Below, in pieces: positions 36,681-48,500 of a stretch of DNA of 64,000 bases. Position numbers and translations under genes: made by a program. Source of the stretch: Argopecten irradians (Eukaryota; Mollusca; Bivalvia; Pectinida; Pectinidae); contig NC_091145.1 in the NCBI RefSeq assembly GCF_041381155.1, forward strand, positions 42,805,664 to 42,869,663, written 5' to 3'. Numbering within the stretch: the stretch's first letter is position 1; the number at the start of each line of letters is the position of its first letter. Below the pieces are notes generated by a model that did not search any database, was not told where the DNA came from, and worked only from the letters and a program-made list of their open reading frames with translations.

Positions 36681-39600
36681 TGATACAGAGGTGAGTGTGA
36701 ACAAGAAAGTGTAATACATTAAACTACCATACAGACGTGAGTGTGAACAAGATGGTGAAATACAGTACCCTACAGAGGTGAGTGTGAACAAGATGGTGAA
36801 ATACATTAAACTACCCTACAGTGGTGAGTGTGAACAAGATGGTGTAATACATTAAACTACCCTACAGAGGTGAGTGTGAACAAGATAGTGTAATACATTA
36901 AACTACCATACAGACGTGAGTGTGAACAAGATGGTGAAATACAGTACCCTACAGAGGTGAGTGTGAACAAGATGGTGTAATACATTACTACCCTACAGAG
37001 GTGAGTGTGAACAAGATGGTGAAATACATTACTACCCTACAGACGTGAGTGTGAACAAGATGGTGTAATGCATTAAAATACCCTACAGTGGTGAGTGTGA
37101 ACAAGATGGTGTAATACATTACTACCCTACAGACGTGAGTGTGAACAAGATGGTGTAATGCATTAAAATACCCTACAGTGGTGAGTGTGAACAAGATGGT
37201 GTAATACATTACTACCCTACAGAGGTGAGTGTGAACAAGATGGTGTAATACATTAAAATACCCTACAGTGGTGAGTGTGAACAAGATGGTGTAATACATT
37301 ACTACCCTACAGAGGTGAGTGTGAACAAGATGGTGAAATACATTACTACCCTACAGAGGTGAGTTTGAACAAGATGGTGTAATACATTAAACTACCCTAC
37401 AGAGGTGAGTGTGAACAAGATGGTGTAATACATTAAAATACCCTACAGTGGTGAGTGTGAACAATATGGTGTAATACATTACTACCCTACAGAGGTGAGT
37501 GTGAACAAGATGGTGTAATACATTAAACTACCCTACAGAGGTGAGTGTGAACAAGATGGTGAAATACATTAAAATACCCTACAGAGGTGAGTGTGAACAA
37601 GATGGTATAATACATTAAACTACCCTACAGTGGTGAGTGTGAACAAGATGGTGTAATACATTAAACTACCCTACATAGGTGAGTGTGAACAAGATGGTGA
37701 AATACATTAAAATACCCTACAGAGGTGAGTGTGAACAAGATGGTATAATAAATTAAACTACCCTACAGAGGTGAGTGTGAACAAGATGGTAAATACATTA
37801 AACTACCCTACAGAGGTGAGTGTGAACAAGATGGTGAAATACATTAAACTACCCTACAGAGGTGAGTGTGAACAAGATGGTGAAATACATTAAAATACCC
37901 TACAGAGGTGAGTGTGAACAAGATGGTGAAATACATTAAACTACCCTACAGAGGTGAGTGTGAACAAGATGGTGAAATACATTAAAATACCCTACAGAGG
38001 TGAGTGTGAACAAGATGGTGTAATACATTAAACTACCCTACAGAGGTGAGTGTGAACAAGATGGTGTAATACATTAAACTACCCTACAGAGGTGAGTGTG
38101 AACAAGATGGTGAAATACATTAAACTACCCTACAGAGGTGAGTGTGAACAAGATGGTGAAATACATTAAACTACCCTACAGAGGTGAGTGTGAACAAGAT
38201 GGTGTAATACATTAAACTACCCTACAGAGGTGAGTGTGAACAAGATGGTGTAATACATTAAAATACCCTACAGAGGTGAGTGTGAACAAGATGGTGAAAT
38301 ACATTAAACTACCATACAGTGGTGAGTGTGAACAAGATGGTAAATACATTAAACTACCCTACAGAGGTGAGTGTGAACAAGATGGTGAAATACATTAAAA
38401 TACCCTACAGAGGTGAGTGTGAACAAGATGGTATAATACATTAAACTACCCTACAGAGGTGAGTGTGAACAAGATGGTGAAATATATAAAACTACCCTAC
38501 AGAGGTGAGTGTGAACAAGATGGTGAAATATATTAAACTACCCTACAGTAGGTGAGTGTGAACAAGATGGTGAAATACATTAAAATACCCTACAGAGGTG
38601 AGTGTGAACAAGATGGTGAACAAATATACATTAAAATACCCTACAGAGGTGAGTGTGAACAAGATGGTGAAATACATTAAAATACCCTACAGAGGTGAGT
38701 GTGAACAAGATGGTGAAATACATTAAACTACCCTACAGAGGTGAGTGTGAACAAGATGGTGAAATACATTAAACTACCCTACAGAGGTGAGTGTGAACAA
38801 GATGGTGTAATACATTAAACTACCCTACAGAGGTGAGTGTGAACAAGATGGTGAAATATATTAAACTACCCTACAGAGGTGAGTGTGAACAAGATGGTGT
38901 AAATACATTAAAACTACCCTACAGAGGTGAGTGTGAACAAGATGGTGAAATACATTAAATACCCTACAGAGGTGAGTGTGAACAAGATGGTGAAATACAT
39001 TAAAACTACCCTACAGAGGTGAGTGTGAACAAGATGGTGAAATACATAAACTACTACCCTACAGAGGTGAGTGTGAACAAGATGGTGAAATACATTAAAC
39101 TACCCTACAGAGGTGAGTGTGAACAAGATGGTGAAATACATTAAACTACCCTACAGAGGTGAGTGTGAACAAGATGGTGAAATACATTAAAACTACCTAC
39201 AGAGGTGAGTGTGAACAAGATGGTAATACATTAAATACAGAGGTGAGTGTGAACAAGATGGTGAAATACATTAAACTACCCTACAGAGGTGAGTTTGAAC
39301 AAGATGGTGTAATACATTAAACTACCCTACAGAGGTGAGTGTGAACAAGATGGTGAAATACATTAAACTACCCTACAGTGGTGAGTGTGAACAAGATGGT
39401 GTAATACATTAAACTACCCTACAGAGGTGAGTGTGAACAAGATGGTGTAATACATTAAACTACCCTACAGAGGTGAGTGTGAACAAGATGGTGAAATACA
39501 TTAAAATACCCTACAGAGGTGAGTGTGAACAAGATGGTGAAATACATTACTACCCTATAGACGTGAGTTTGAACAAGATGGTGTAATACATTAAACTACC

Positions 39601-41213
39601 CTACAGAGGTGAGTGTGAACAAGATGGTGTAATACATTAAACTACCCTACAGAGGTGAGTGTGAACAAGATGGTGTAATACATTTCTACCCTACAGTGGT
39701 GAGTGTGAACAAGATGGTGAAATACATTACTACCCTACAGACGTGAGTTTGAACAAGATGGTGTAATACATTAAACTACCCTACAATGGTGAGTGTGAAC
39801 AAGATGGTGTAATACATTAAACTACCCTACAGAGGTGAGTGTGAACAAGATGGTGTAATACATTAAACTACCCTACAGTGAGTGTGAGTGTGAACAAGAG
39901 GTGGTGAAATACATTACTACCCTACAGAGGTGAGTGTGAACAAGATGGTGTAATACATTAAACTACCCTACAGAGGTGAGTGTGAACAAGATGGTGTAAT
40001 ACATTAAACTACCCTACAGAGGTGAGTGTGAACAAGATGGTGTAATACATTAAACTACCCTACAGAGGTGAGTGTGAACAAGATGGTGTAATACATTAAA
40101 CTACCCTACAGAGGTGAGTGTGAACAAGATGGTGAATACATTAAACTACCCTACAGAGGTGAGTGTGAACAAGATGGTGTAATACATTAAACTACCCTAC
40201 AGAGGTGAGTGTGAACAAAGATGGTGTAATACATTAAACTACCCTACAGAGGTGAGTGTGAACAAGATGGTGTAATACATTAAACTACCCTACAGTGGTG
40301 AGTGTGAACAAGATGGTGTAATACATTACTACTCTACAGAGGTGAGTGTGAACAAGATGGTAAATACATTTCTACCCTACAGACGTGAGTGTGAACAAGA
40401 TGGTGTAATACATTACTACTCTACAGAGGTGAGTGTGAACAAGATGGTGTAATACATTAAAATACCCTACAGAGGTGAGTGTGAACAAGATGGTGAAATA
40501 CATTACTACCCTACAGAGGTGAGTGTGAACAAGATGGTGTAATACATTTCTACCCTACAGTAGTGAGTGTGAACAAGAAGGTGAAATACATTACTACCCT
40601 ACAGACATGAGATTGAACAAGATGGTGTAATACATTAAACTACCATACAGGGGTGAGTGTGAACAAGATGGTGAAATACATTACTACCCTACAGACATGA
40701 GATTGAACAAGATGGTGTAATACATTAAAATACCCTACAGAGGTGAGTGTGAACATGATGGTGTAATACATTTCTACCCTACAGACGTGAGTTTGAACAA
40801 GATGGTGAAATACTTTACTACCCTACAGACGTGAGTTTGAACAAGATGGTGTAATACATTAAACTACCATACAGGGGTGAGTGTGAACAAGATGGTGAAA
40901 TACATTACTACCCTACAGACATGAGATTGAACAAGATGGTGTAATACATTAAAATACCCTACAGAGGTGAGTGTGAACATGATGGTGTAATACATTACTA
41001 CCCTACAGACGTGAGTGTGAACAAGATGGTGAAATACATTACTACCCTACAGACGTGAGTTTGAACAAGATGGTGTAATACATTAAACTACCCTACAGAG
41101 GTGAGTGTGAACAAGATGGTAAATACATTTCTACCCTACAGACGTGAGTTTGAACAAGATGGTGTAATACATTACTACCCTACAGACGTGAGTGTGAACA
41201 AGATGGTGAAATA
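36681..41213. repeat. Minisatellite array, 46-bp unit, about 98 copies
   Basis: The 46-bp unit contains CTACAGAGGTGAGTGTGAAC and AAGATGGTGTAATACATTAA. GAGGTGAG starts are 46 bp apart (38,043 and 38,089). A 44-bp variant (CATTACTACC instead of CATTAAACTACC) is common at both ends of the array. Around 37,000-37,310 the 44- and 46-bp types alternate as a 90-bp dimer (TAATGCATT at 37,068 and 37,158). Other variants are GACGTGAG, TGGTGAG and, near the right end, GACATGAGATTG. The array ends sharply before GAATGGCGCGACG. Confidence 0.97.
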
Positions 41214-42016
41214 AGAATGGCGCGACGACAAACAAAGATAAATAAAAGCCTGACAGCGCCACCCGTCAGTTCTGACACAAAGCGTATTACGGATAAAGAT
41301 TGTGGCGCATGTATGTTTCAAAGAGAAAATCACTACTTTGCTATATTATCTAGTCTACAATAATATAGGCTTGCAATCTACAGCTATGTTATCTTACTCA
41401 AATATTCCATGGTTCTTCCAAAGCTTTAAAGTGGACCTATTACCGACTGTCCGACGAAAGAACTCGTGGGACGACAAAACACAATACGATATAGCCTCCA
41501 ATTACAAACTGCTAGAAAACAAAATAATGAGTTTGCCAATTACACGTAGCTTCACAACAAATAAATATAACCAGTTAGGAGCATTAGGTTGTTTGTTTTT
41601 ATAACTGCTTACGTCAAATCATTTGGCATCATTATATTGTTCATGCTAAATTGTGTTTATTTGCATATAAATCTAGACATGTTTAGCACTGTAAACATGT
41701 TACATCTGATGCCATAAGAAAAGGACATACTTTAGAAGACTACGTGTATGTCTAGTATTTTATCCTTTGACAATGGCCCTTGGTACAGTGATTCCTTGCT
41801 CATTTCTGAACTTATTTGCTTCATAATGTCGTAGTAAAATGTTTGTCAATGAAAGGGTACTCAGTGGTAAACCATTTTTATTGGATCACTGCTCAATCGT
41901 AGGTATTTTAAATCGTCTGACAATATTTGTCATTATATAATCGACATATATCGCAGAGTTTAATTACTATTTGTCTGACAGGACGATGTGTAGAGTGCTT
42001 TAGAGTTCGCTTTGTG
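41214..42016. other. Unique spacer right of the 46-bp array
   Basis: A 100-codon plus frame from 41,302 begins at GTG, not ATG, and shows no recognisable domain. No supported gene. Confidence 0.4.
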
Positions 42017-42400
42017 ATGCGAGGTCTGTTTTCAACGGGGATACTTTTTTATCGTTACGTCATGTCTCATGAATCAGACGGAAATGGCAAAACGTTATTT
42101 CTCGTTCCACTTTTTGGTAATTTAAACAAGTTAACGTTTGTATTGGGGTTAAATAAATCAAATGAACCTTTCTTATTGAGCACTGCAGTTATACCAGTAA
42201 AGGTGTCTAAATACGATCATTTTGACGTCATGTTCTGTAGATCCCAGATGTTTCTGCCGCGGGTGGTCATCAATCTACATCGAAATAAGGTGGGTCTCAC
42301 CGCTCTGTTTTCCCTTAGAGAGAGAAATACCGTTGTCTGGTATTTGGTATGTGTAGCAACGATCAGTGTCATAAACACCTGTGCAATGATGTGTAATTAA
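42017..42400 (+). CDS. Unrecognised 127-codon ORF (doubtful)
   Basis: This is the longest ATG-started frame outside the repeats and the LINE (127 aa). It begins MRGLFSTGILFYRYV and ends in a hydrophobic stretch (VVWYLVCVATISVINTCAMM). I do not recognise any family, and there is no visible splice context, repeat or codon-usage argument in its favour. It ends about 100 bp left of the minus-strand LTR, in the opposite orientation. It may be chance or a fragment of a decayed element. Confidence 0.12.
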   Translation: MRGLFSTGILFYRYVMSHESDGNGKTLFLVPLFGNLNKLTFVLGLNKSNEPFLLSTAVIPVKVSKYDHFDVMFCRSQMFLPRVVINLHRNKVGLTALFSLRERNTVVWYLVCVATISVINTCAMMCN

Positions 42401-42623
42401 ACTTTGATCGAATAATGAACATTAAACTTTTAGACACAGTGATATATTCTCCATTCAGCTTTGCAGTAACACATCATTATAAAGAAATGAAATAATTGTA
42501 GCGTTTCTCCAAAACATGATAGCACTTAAGGCTATGACGAGACGCTATTGTATATCGTAAGTCCGTGATGGAAGGTGACTACGGCAGGGAAAACTAGAAA
42601 ACATCACTCTAAAATTCACATAA

Positions 42624-42629
42624 TTTATT
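42624..42629 (-). terminator. Polyadenylation signal in the LTR
   Basis: AATAAA on the minus strand, inside TGTGAATAAATTATGTG. It is conserved in the partial LTR copy (61,681-61,686). The position, downstream of the TATA box and before the U5 end, fits an R-region poly(A) signal. Confidence 0.6.
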
Positions 42630-42994
42630 CACATAAACATCCACGTGCAAAATGTAATATAGTTCACAATAAATCCATTAGGAACACACACACTGGCACA
42701 CTGTTTCACTTAAGTTCACTGCTAGGTGATATCCATAATTGCGAAGTATTCAGTACATCCCAAATGCAAGTATAAATCCCATGGTCACACACTAAGAATG
42801 ATAGAGTAATCCGTATATATCACATTACTGATACATGTAGGAAATATCCGTACAGTACATCCCAAGTACAAATCCCATAGTCACAAACACACTAAGTGTA
42901 GTAAAGTAATCCGAATTAAAATAACTTATCCCGAGATGCGTGGAGTAAGTCCCAAAATTTCCATGTCCTCTACCTTTTCTTCACGTGCACCCCC

Positions 42995-43138
42995 TTTTAT
43001 ACCACTTTCATACTGTCCTCTAATTGGCTAAAACCTCGCTCCTTCCATATTCATTCTCACGTTCATTGGCTGAATCTTAATATGATTACGTATTTCTACC
43101 TACTTCCATCCCCCCTCCCAACCTAACTCTAATTGGCT
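42995..43138 (-). promoter_or_regulatory. LTR promoter: CCAAT boxes and TATA box
   Basis: Read on the minus strand, AGCCAAT occurs three times (plus-strand ATTGGCT at 43,132, 43,065 and 43,023). These are followed by GGTATAAAAGGGGG, with the TATAAAA at 43,001-42,995. This is the textbook order for an RNA polymerase II promoter. Transcription should start some 25-30 bp lower, near 42,970. Confidence 0.75.
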
Positions 43139-43468
43139 GGCCGGAGTGACCACTACCTAAATTTAGCTCTCTGTTACTATTAATACGAACACCTTACGCA
43201 ACCTGTCCATCAAACTGGACCCTAATACACAGCCCTAGTCGTAAACAACTCCTTATATGGAAAACGGAATGCGGTGCCCTAGCTCCCTTATACGTAACGA
43301 CCCCAGATGGGCACGTGCGCGTGGCCACCTGGCCCCTAACTGTCCTATGTATGTATATAAACTAAAACTATGAACTAAATAGTATAAAACTCTTATTTTA
43401 ACAATACAAATAAACTTTAACTTTAACAACTAATAAAAATTAAGCGTGACATAAATTTCCACGCTACA

Positions 43469-43487
43469 CTACCCCCAACTTTTCAAG
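43469..43487 (-). other. Polypurine tract next to the LTR
   Basis: The minus strand reads CTTGAAAAGTTGGGGGTAG immediately before the LTR start TGTAGCG. This is where plus-strand synthesis would be primed in an LTR retrotransposon. Confidence 0.7.
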
Positions 43488-45800
43488 TTTTGTCTCCGAC
43501 AAAAGTTAAAGTGTACACGGAATGGTTTGGTATATAACGCTTGATAAATGTGTCTTTGGATAACATTTAGAATGGAGAAAGTACGAGTTTCATAGCGATT
43601 ACGGTATTAGAGATAATGCGACTTTTCTGTAAAACACACCTGAAGCCCCAAGCCATTGACCCCGATTCGGGACCCCTGACCTGTGACGTCACGAGGACAA
43701 CGGGACCTATTCTACTCGCATAAGATAGAGAGGCGATTTTTGGTGTCTGCCATCTAATATAAACTATCTGTTTGTAAATATCAATTTGAAGACACAAATA
43801 CCTGTGTTCATGTCCGATACCTATTTAATATTATCCTTAATCACAGATATGAGTTTGAAAAACGCTTGAAAACAGGGATTTATGCCATGCATACATGTAT
43901 ATTGTTGTACCTGTCTTAGATAAATGAACATCTCTACGCAATTACTGCATAATTTTACACAATAAAATGTCTATAAAAATCCACGTACGTTGTATATCTG
44001 CGGTGGTTGGAACCACATATATGTGAATATTATATCAAGGATTCTTGATTATGTTATCCAAAGCCCGACTCGGGTCTTTGAATGTCTACTGGTCAAACCC
44101 GCTTAACAGATTTCTGACTTTTTTTATATAAAACCTGCCAATACGGTTAAGTTATGATTCCAAACAGAATTTTTTGCATATATGTAAATGCATCTACATC
44201 TGAAATCGATCTATTTGTTTTTTGACGAAATATATTCAGCTTACATATAATACAGTACACTCGACGACTTGTTGATATTTCGCTCAAGTTCATTCATTAG
44301 TGTCTTTAATTGAAAAATAAATCATGCACGGGTCAGACGAAAACAATGAGACTGAAGATGTCTATGTGACAAGTCTAATCCAAGAAGCAGATATCAAATA
44401 CAGAACAAAAACAGAACTGTCATTCCGAATAGCCAATGTCGTGCTGCGTTAATCTCTATACCTGTATACTGCAGTAACTAAACCGCGTGGTCAACCGAGA
44501 CTAATATTACGTAAGAAAGGTGTTTATTGACCTGTCACGCTTTGTTGATTAGCTCGCGTCAGGTGTCAAAAGTGAGATCACAGGTAAGTTAGCGATGGAC
44601 CATCATGTAATTGTTGTATAATGTAATATTTGTTTACACTTATACCGTTCTAACATAACATATAACAAGTGTATCAATTACTAGATGTACAGTATATATT
44701 TCAGAAAGACTCATTATACATTTGTCTTGTTTATATGTTCTGGTTACACGTAAATGTATTTTTATAACAAAAACTACAAAATTATCTACAAATGGCATGT
44801 CGAGAAAGAACAATGCAAATATAATGCTCAATGTCAGAATTTTGATATTTCTGATAGTAGATTTCGGATATCCATTTTTTACTCCCCTCCTAATTTATGT
44901 CTATGATATCTACGTGTATTGAACTATGAAATACATTTAAAACATTTTCTTTTCGTTATGTTGGTTCTTGAAATCAGAAACATACATACATATATATTTC
45001 TGTTGAAATCCATAGGCCTAGAGAGAATTTTTATAATTATATAACCATCATTTTTCTAATTCGTCCCTTTTTAGATCACATTATGAAAATGGAATATTCC
45101 CGAGGTTTGATAATTTAGAAAGTTGTTAAAACAGAGATAAGATCTCTAGTTAAATGTACCAGAAACATAAATAACGTATACATGTTTCCGCTTATCTACA
45201 TATGTATTTAGCCTGATTTCAGTTGTAATATTTCCTATTATATATATAATTAAATCGTCAACATAACTGTATACTGTATATATATTTGTAAAATTCTCGT
45301 AACCCCATTTCAGGAATACATATATGTCCCCCTTTTTGCTATAACCCCACTACCAAACACCTCACTGCCGTTGTCCTCGTGACGTCACATCCGGTTATTC
45401 CTCAAATCAGCGTGAGCGGCCGATTCCCTGATTAGCAGTCGATATACAGGTAAAAATCGAGCACTTCGGAGGGCTGTATCTCGGTACTGAAGCGGCCGAT
45501 TTTGATGCGGTTTTCAACATTCTTGTCAGGAGATCAAACAGAATAACATATCTAAATATTATTTTCCGTTCCGTGTACACTTTAAGGTTCATTACATCTA
45601 TAACTGAATTATAGTTAAACAATGGTATCAAATCAAAATCAGGTACAGCAAACATGGAAGTTTACGCGAAGAGTAACCCACGCTAACCACGGAAAGGATA
45701 TCTATTACGCGCTATATCCGGTGTACATAAATTATTAAAAACCACTTCCGCGCGCAATATCCGGTGTACATTCCGTGATACTATATAGACGTCCACGCGT
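43488..45800. other. Non-coding segment with two inverted arms
   Basis: No long frame or pol-like motif is visible, although it lies inside the presumed LTR element. It holds an inverted pair: a 17-bp match (43,506-43,522 against 45,569-45,585) and a 22-bp perfect match centred on TGACGTCA (43,682-43,703 against 45,368-45,389). The order and spacing are the same in the two arms. Near 45,710 and 45,760 the word ATATCCGGTGTACAT is repeated. Confidence 0.5.
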
Positions 45801-46520
45801 ATTCGTTGAGAAAATACCAGCTTCGCGACAATTTAACACGTTTTCCGCGCAATGAAACGTGCGCGAATATATCCACGTTCACAGTCACTGAACTATTTAT
45901 ATTTATGATGAAAGAAACATGTCATACAGTCAACTCTGATTCACATAATTATTTCAACAATAATGATCAACATGAAATAGAAGATCAACATAATAAATCC
46001 AACAAGAGAAAATGTCACATTTGGAATGAAGTAATCCACTCATGGGAATGAACACATATACTTCACTTAAAAGTTAAAAGTCAATCGTTCACGAAAGTAA
46101 CCTTTTACGGATATCGTACCGATAATCCGGACACACTTCAAGTCTCTGCTCACAGATAATCCATATGTCACATTGTACACTTGAAATAAGTGTTGACATA
46201 TATTGTTCACTACACAAATTATAAATCCACGTAGAATCACTTTTAAAATAAGTGTCACGTAAGTATCATCCACGTTAAAGGAATGTCACATTTTTAATAA
46301 TCCACAGAATTGTTCACCATTTGGAATCTTAGTGTCACTTATATATATCCACGTAAAATGAATATCTCACATAATAATCCACCGGATTAGTTAAGTTCAT
46401 CACTGATATCTAAGTGTCACATATATAAATCCACGTACAGTAATGTGTCACATATTAATTCACAGAATTGTTCATCACTGATATCTAAGTGTCACATGTA
46501 ACTTTGCGCGAAAATCTATT
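45801..46520. repeat. Degenerate motif field (ATCCACGT / GTGTCACAT)
   Basis: GTGTCACAT-like and AATCCACGTA-like words recur irregularly about every 35-75 bp. One longer direct repeat (GTTCATCACTGATATCTAAG) is present twice, about 72 bp apart, near 46,397 and 46,469. The vocabulary resembles part of the LTR (CATCCACGTGCAAAATG, GTTCACAAT), so it may be an old leader or LTR of a related element. Confidence 0.45.
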
Positions 46521-46859
46521 ATTTCAAAAATGTTCATTTCAAAGTTCTTCAGAGTCATCTGGAACGGCCACCACACATTAGGTCATCATCAGCAAAACAG
46601 GTAATTTCAAAATGTTCATCGTAGCCCAGCCTTGTTCCGGTACTGCGACAGGCATGGTACAAGTACGTGTACACACACAACGTACAGGTACTTCTTCCGG
46701 TTCGTCCATTTTATTTCAACAATCAAAGTACTGAAAGTACTAAATGGCTCGGTCTCAATGATTGGAGGATATATTTCTAAAGTCAACATTTTTTGGACAA
46801 TAAGAAATAAAGTTTGCTAGTGTTCCTTCCGGTTTGGACTTTTGAGGATTCCTTGGACA
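46521..46859. other. Spacer with one copy of a 23-bp direct repeat
   Basis: No gene was recognised. Positions 46,719-46,741 are identical to 61,722-61,744 (core AATCAAAGTACTGAAAGTAC). Confidence 0.4.
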
Positions 46860-48500
46860 CCAAGGTGTTAAATAAGAAACATATACTAAACTCTTAGGAG
46901 CCCATTCTAATATTTCCTATGGTGTTATATGCCAAATGACTTTATAGCATCTTTAACCTTTTCCTTGTTAATTTGATGTCAATTAAAATATCCATTCTGA
47001 ATTGCTATTCTCATTAAGTTCCTGGGACCAAAGTATCAGTTAACAAGTATTGTTTTGCAGCAGAGACAGACAAGAGGCATATTTTTCTATGCCAAAATGT
47101 CTTAAATATAGAATATGTCAGTCCTCAAGAAGACTTATCAATATAGTCATACCATTTCTGAATAAACTGGTCAATTGGTCTACTTTTAACAAGTTTTTGT
47201 AATTAGTCTTTTGTAAAACAGCAAGTTGATTGATATATCCAAACATGATTTAAACTAGCTCTGATAAAATATCTTAAACATCTTATAGCCATTTAAACAA
47301 GAGCTGTCGGAGAACAGCAAAGCTCGCCTATTCAGAAGAAGTTGTTGTTCAAGTATTTACTATTTAAACATGGAAATATGACAGATTAACAGACTAAAAA
47401 AAAACCTAAAGGGCCCCAAATTGGTTGTATTATCACGTTCAGCATCCATACACATTAGGAAAATAAAATCATAAACATTTATGATGACTTAAGCTTAAAC
47501 AATAGACAAAATAGAAACTTGCTCAAAAACTTTAACGTGAAATATGACAAATTAACAGACTCAAAAAACCCCTAAAGGGCCCAAAATTGGTTGTATTATC
47601 ACGTTCAGCATCCATACACATTAGGAAAATAAAATCAGAAACATTTATGATGACTTAAGCTTAAACAATTGACGAAACAGAAGCTTGCTCAAAAAACTTT
47701 AACGTGAAATGGGACGCCAACGCTGACGCCGACGCCGGGGTGACAACATTAGCTCCCCCTATTCTTCGAATAGGCGAGCTAAAATCGTCTGGTCTATTTT
47801 CATGTTAAGTATACATTATGCCAAAAAGTAATCTTCTACATTTTATTCCAATATCAATTGGGTATCTTGTTAGCTCGCCATAAACCATGAATTGTTTTAT
47901 GCACTTTTTTTAACTTGAGGAAATTACAAATGATTTTTTCTACAATATTTGTATTTTCAAATCCCCATACTTCTGATGAGTATAATAAAACTGGCATTAC
48001 AAGTGACTAAAATATTTTCAGTTTAAAATCAACAGGAAGGGATACATTCCTTTGTTTCTTAAAAATAGTAGACACTGATTTAATTGTTTGTTCAGCAGTT
48101 TTTTCCTTTTCTTTAAAAACGCTACCATTAATGTTAACAAATATACATAGATATGTATACCCTTCTTGTTGTTGTTGTTGGGCCAATTTACGTTTTGAGA
48201 ATATTACAACTTTTATCTTTCTGATATATTAGATTATAATTTCCATGTAATGCAATAATGTAATGCAATATTATTCAAATCCGTTTAACATTTGTTGTAG
48301 AACAGTGTCATCGCCATATAAAATGATAAAAGTTTGGGATACATTTCAATATTATCTGTAAATAATTTGTCAATAGTTGTCAGACAATTAACATTCTTTT
48401 TCCGCCAGATAAGATTCCAAGTCATCAAGGTATATTGAAAATAGGAAAGGAGATATAAATAAGGTACCATACTGTGCATGTATATTTTCAATGTAAATTA
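46860..48500 (-). pseudogene. Decayed LINE reverse transcriptase fragment, interrupted
   Basis: Translation of the minus strand, with several frame changes and stops, gives recognisable reverse-transcriptase pieces. In order these are an LFSIYLDDLES-like segment (about 48,460-48,430), an intact YGDD catalytic box (48,318-48,307), a KVVIFSKRK segment, an INGSVFKEKEKTAEQTIKS segment, and LLYSSEVWGFENTNIVEK (around 47,985). A diverged C-terminal continuation with FGYINQLAV and KVDQLTSLFRNGMT lies below 47,296. The two halves are separated by a MITE-like insertion (47,296-47,784). It is a dead non-LTR element of a different family from the LINE at 49.4-55.7 kb. The left limit is uncertain. Confidence 0.75.
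47296..47784. mobile_element. MITE-like element with duplicated 166-bp core
   Basis: AGCTCGCCTATTC appears near the left end (47,321-47,333). The right end finishes with a hairpin in which CTATTC and GAATAGGCGAGCT pair around TTC. The body has two near-identical tandem copies (47,375-47,540 and 47,541-47,707), followed by a GACGCC-rich stretch (GACGCCGACGCCGGGGTGAC). There is no ORF. It splits the minus-strand RT fragment and so inserted after that LINE died. I associate this end sequence with repeats abundant in bivalves, from memory and unverified. Confidence 0.7.

Larger units (their letters stand above)
42497..43468 (-). mobile_element. Long terminal repeat of an LTR retrotransposon (972 bp)
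   Basis: The block is bounded by TGTAGCG and CGCTACA, 7-bp inverted termini with canonical TG...CA ends. Its first 174 bp recur at 61,546-61,726. On the minus strand it has, in order, three CCAAT boxes, a TATA box and an AATAAA signal, the expected U3-R-U5 layout. The sequence just beyond the 43,468 end reads on the minus strand as a purine-rich GTTGGGGGTAG, a polypurine tract. This is therefore probably the 3' LTR of an element whose interior lies to the right. Five bases left of it (ATAAT, 42,492-42,496) would be the target duplication; its partner was not found. Confidence 0.85.

Noticed and set aside
1-41213. CRISPR array or centromere as explanation of the repeats
   Set aside because: Units are head-to-tail without spacers, so not CRISPR. 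Unit lengths and the mix of unrelated short arrays do not match a single centromeric satellite, although a heterochromatic location remains possible.
41302-41604. 100-codon frame right of the 46-bp array
   Set aside because: Begins at GTG and has no recognisable features.
42020-42034. Fragment of the foldback terminus (GGTCTGTTTTCAACGG) near 42.02 kb
   Set aside because: Only about 15 bp of similarity with nothing around it; likely chance.
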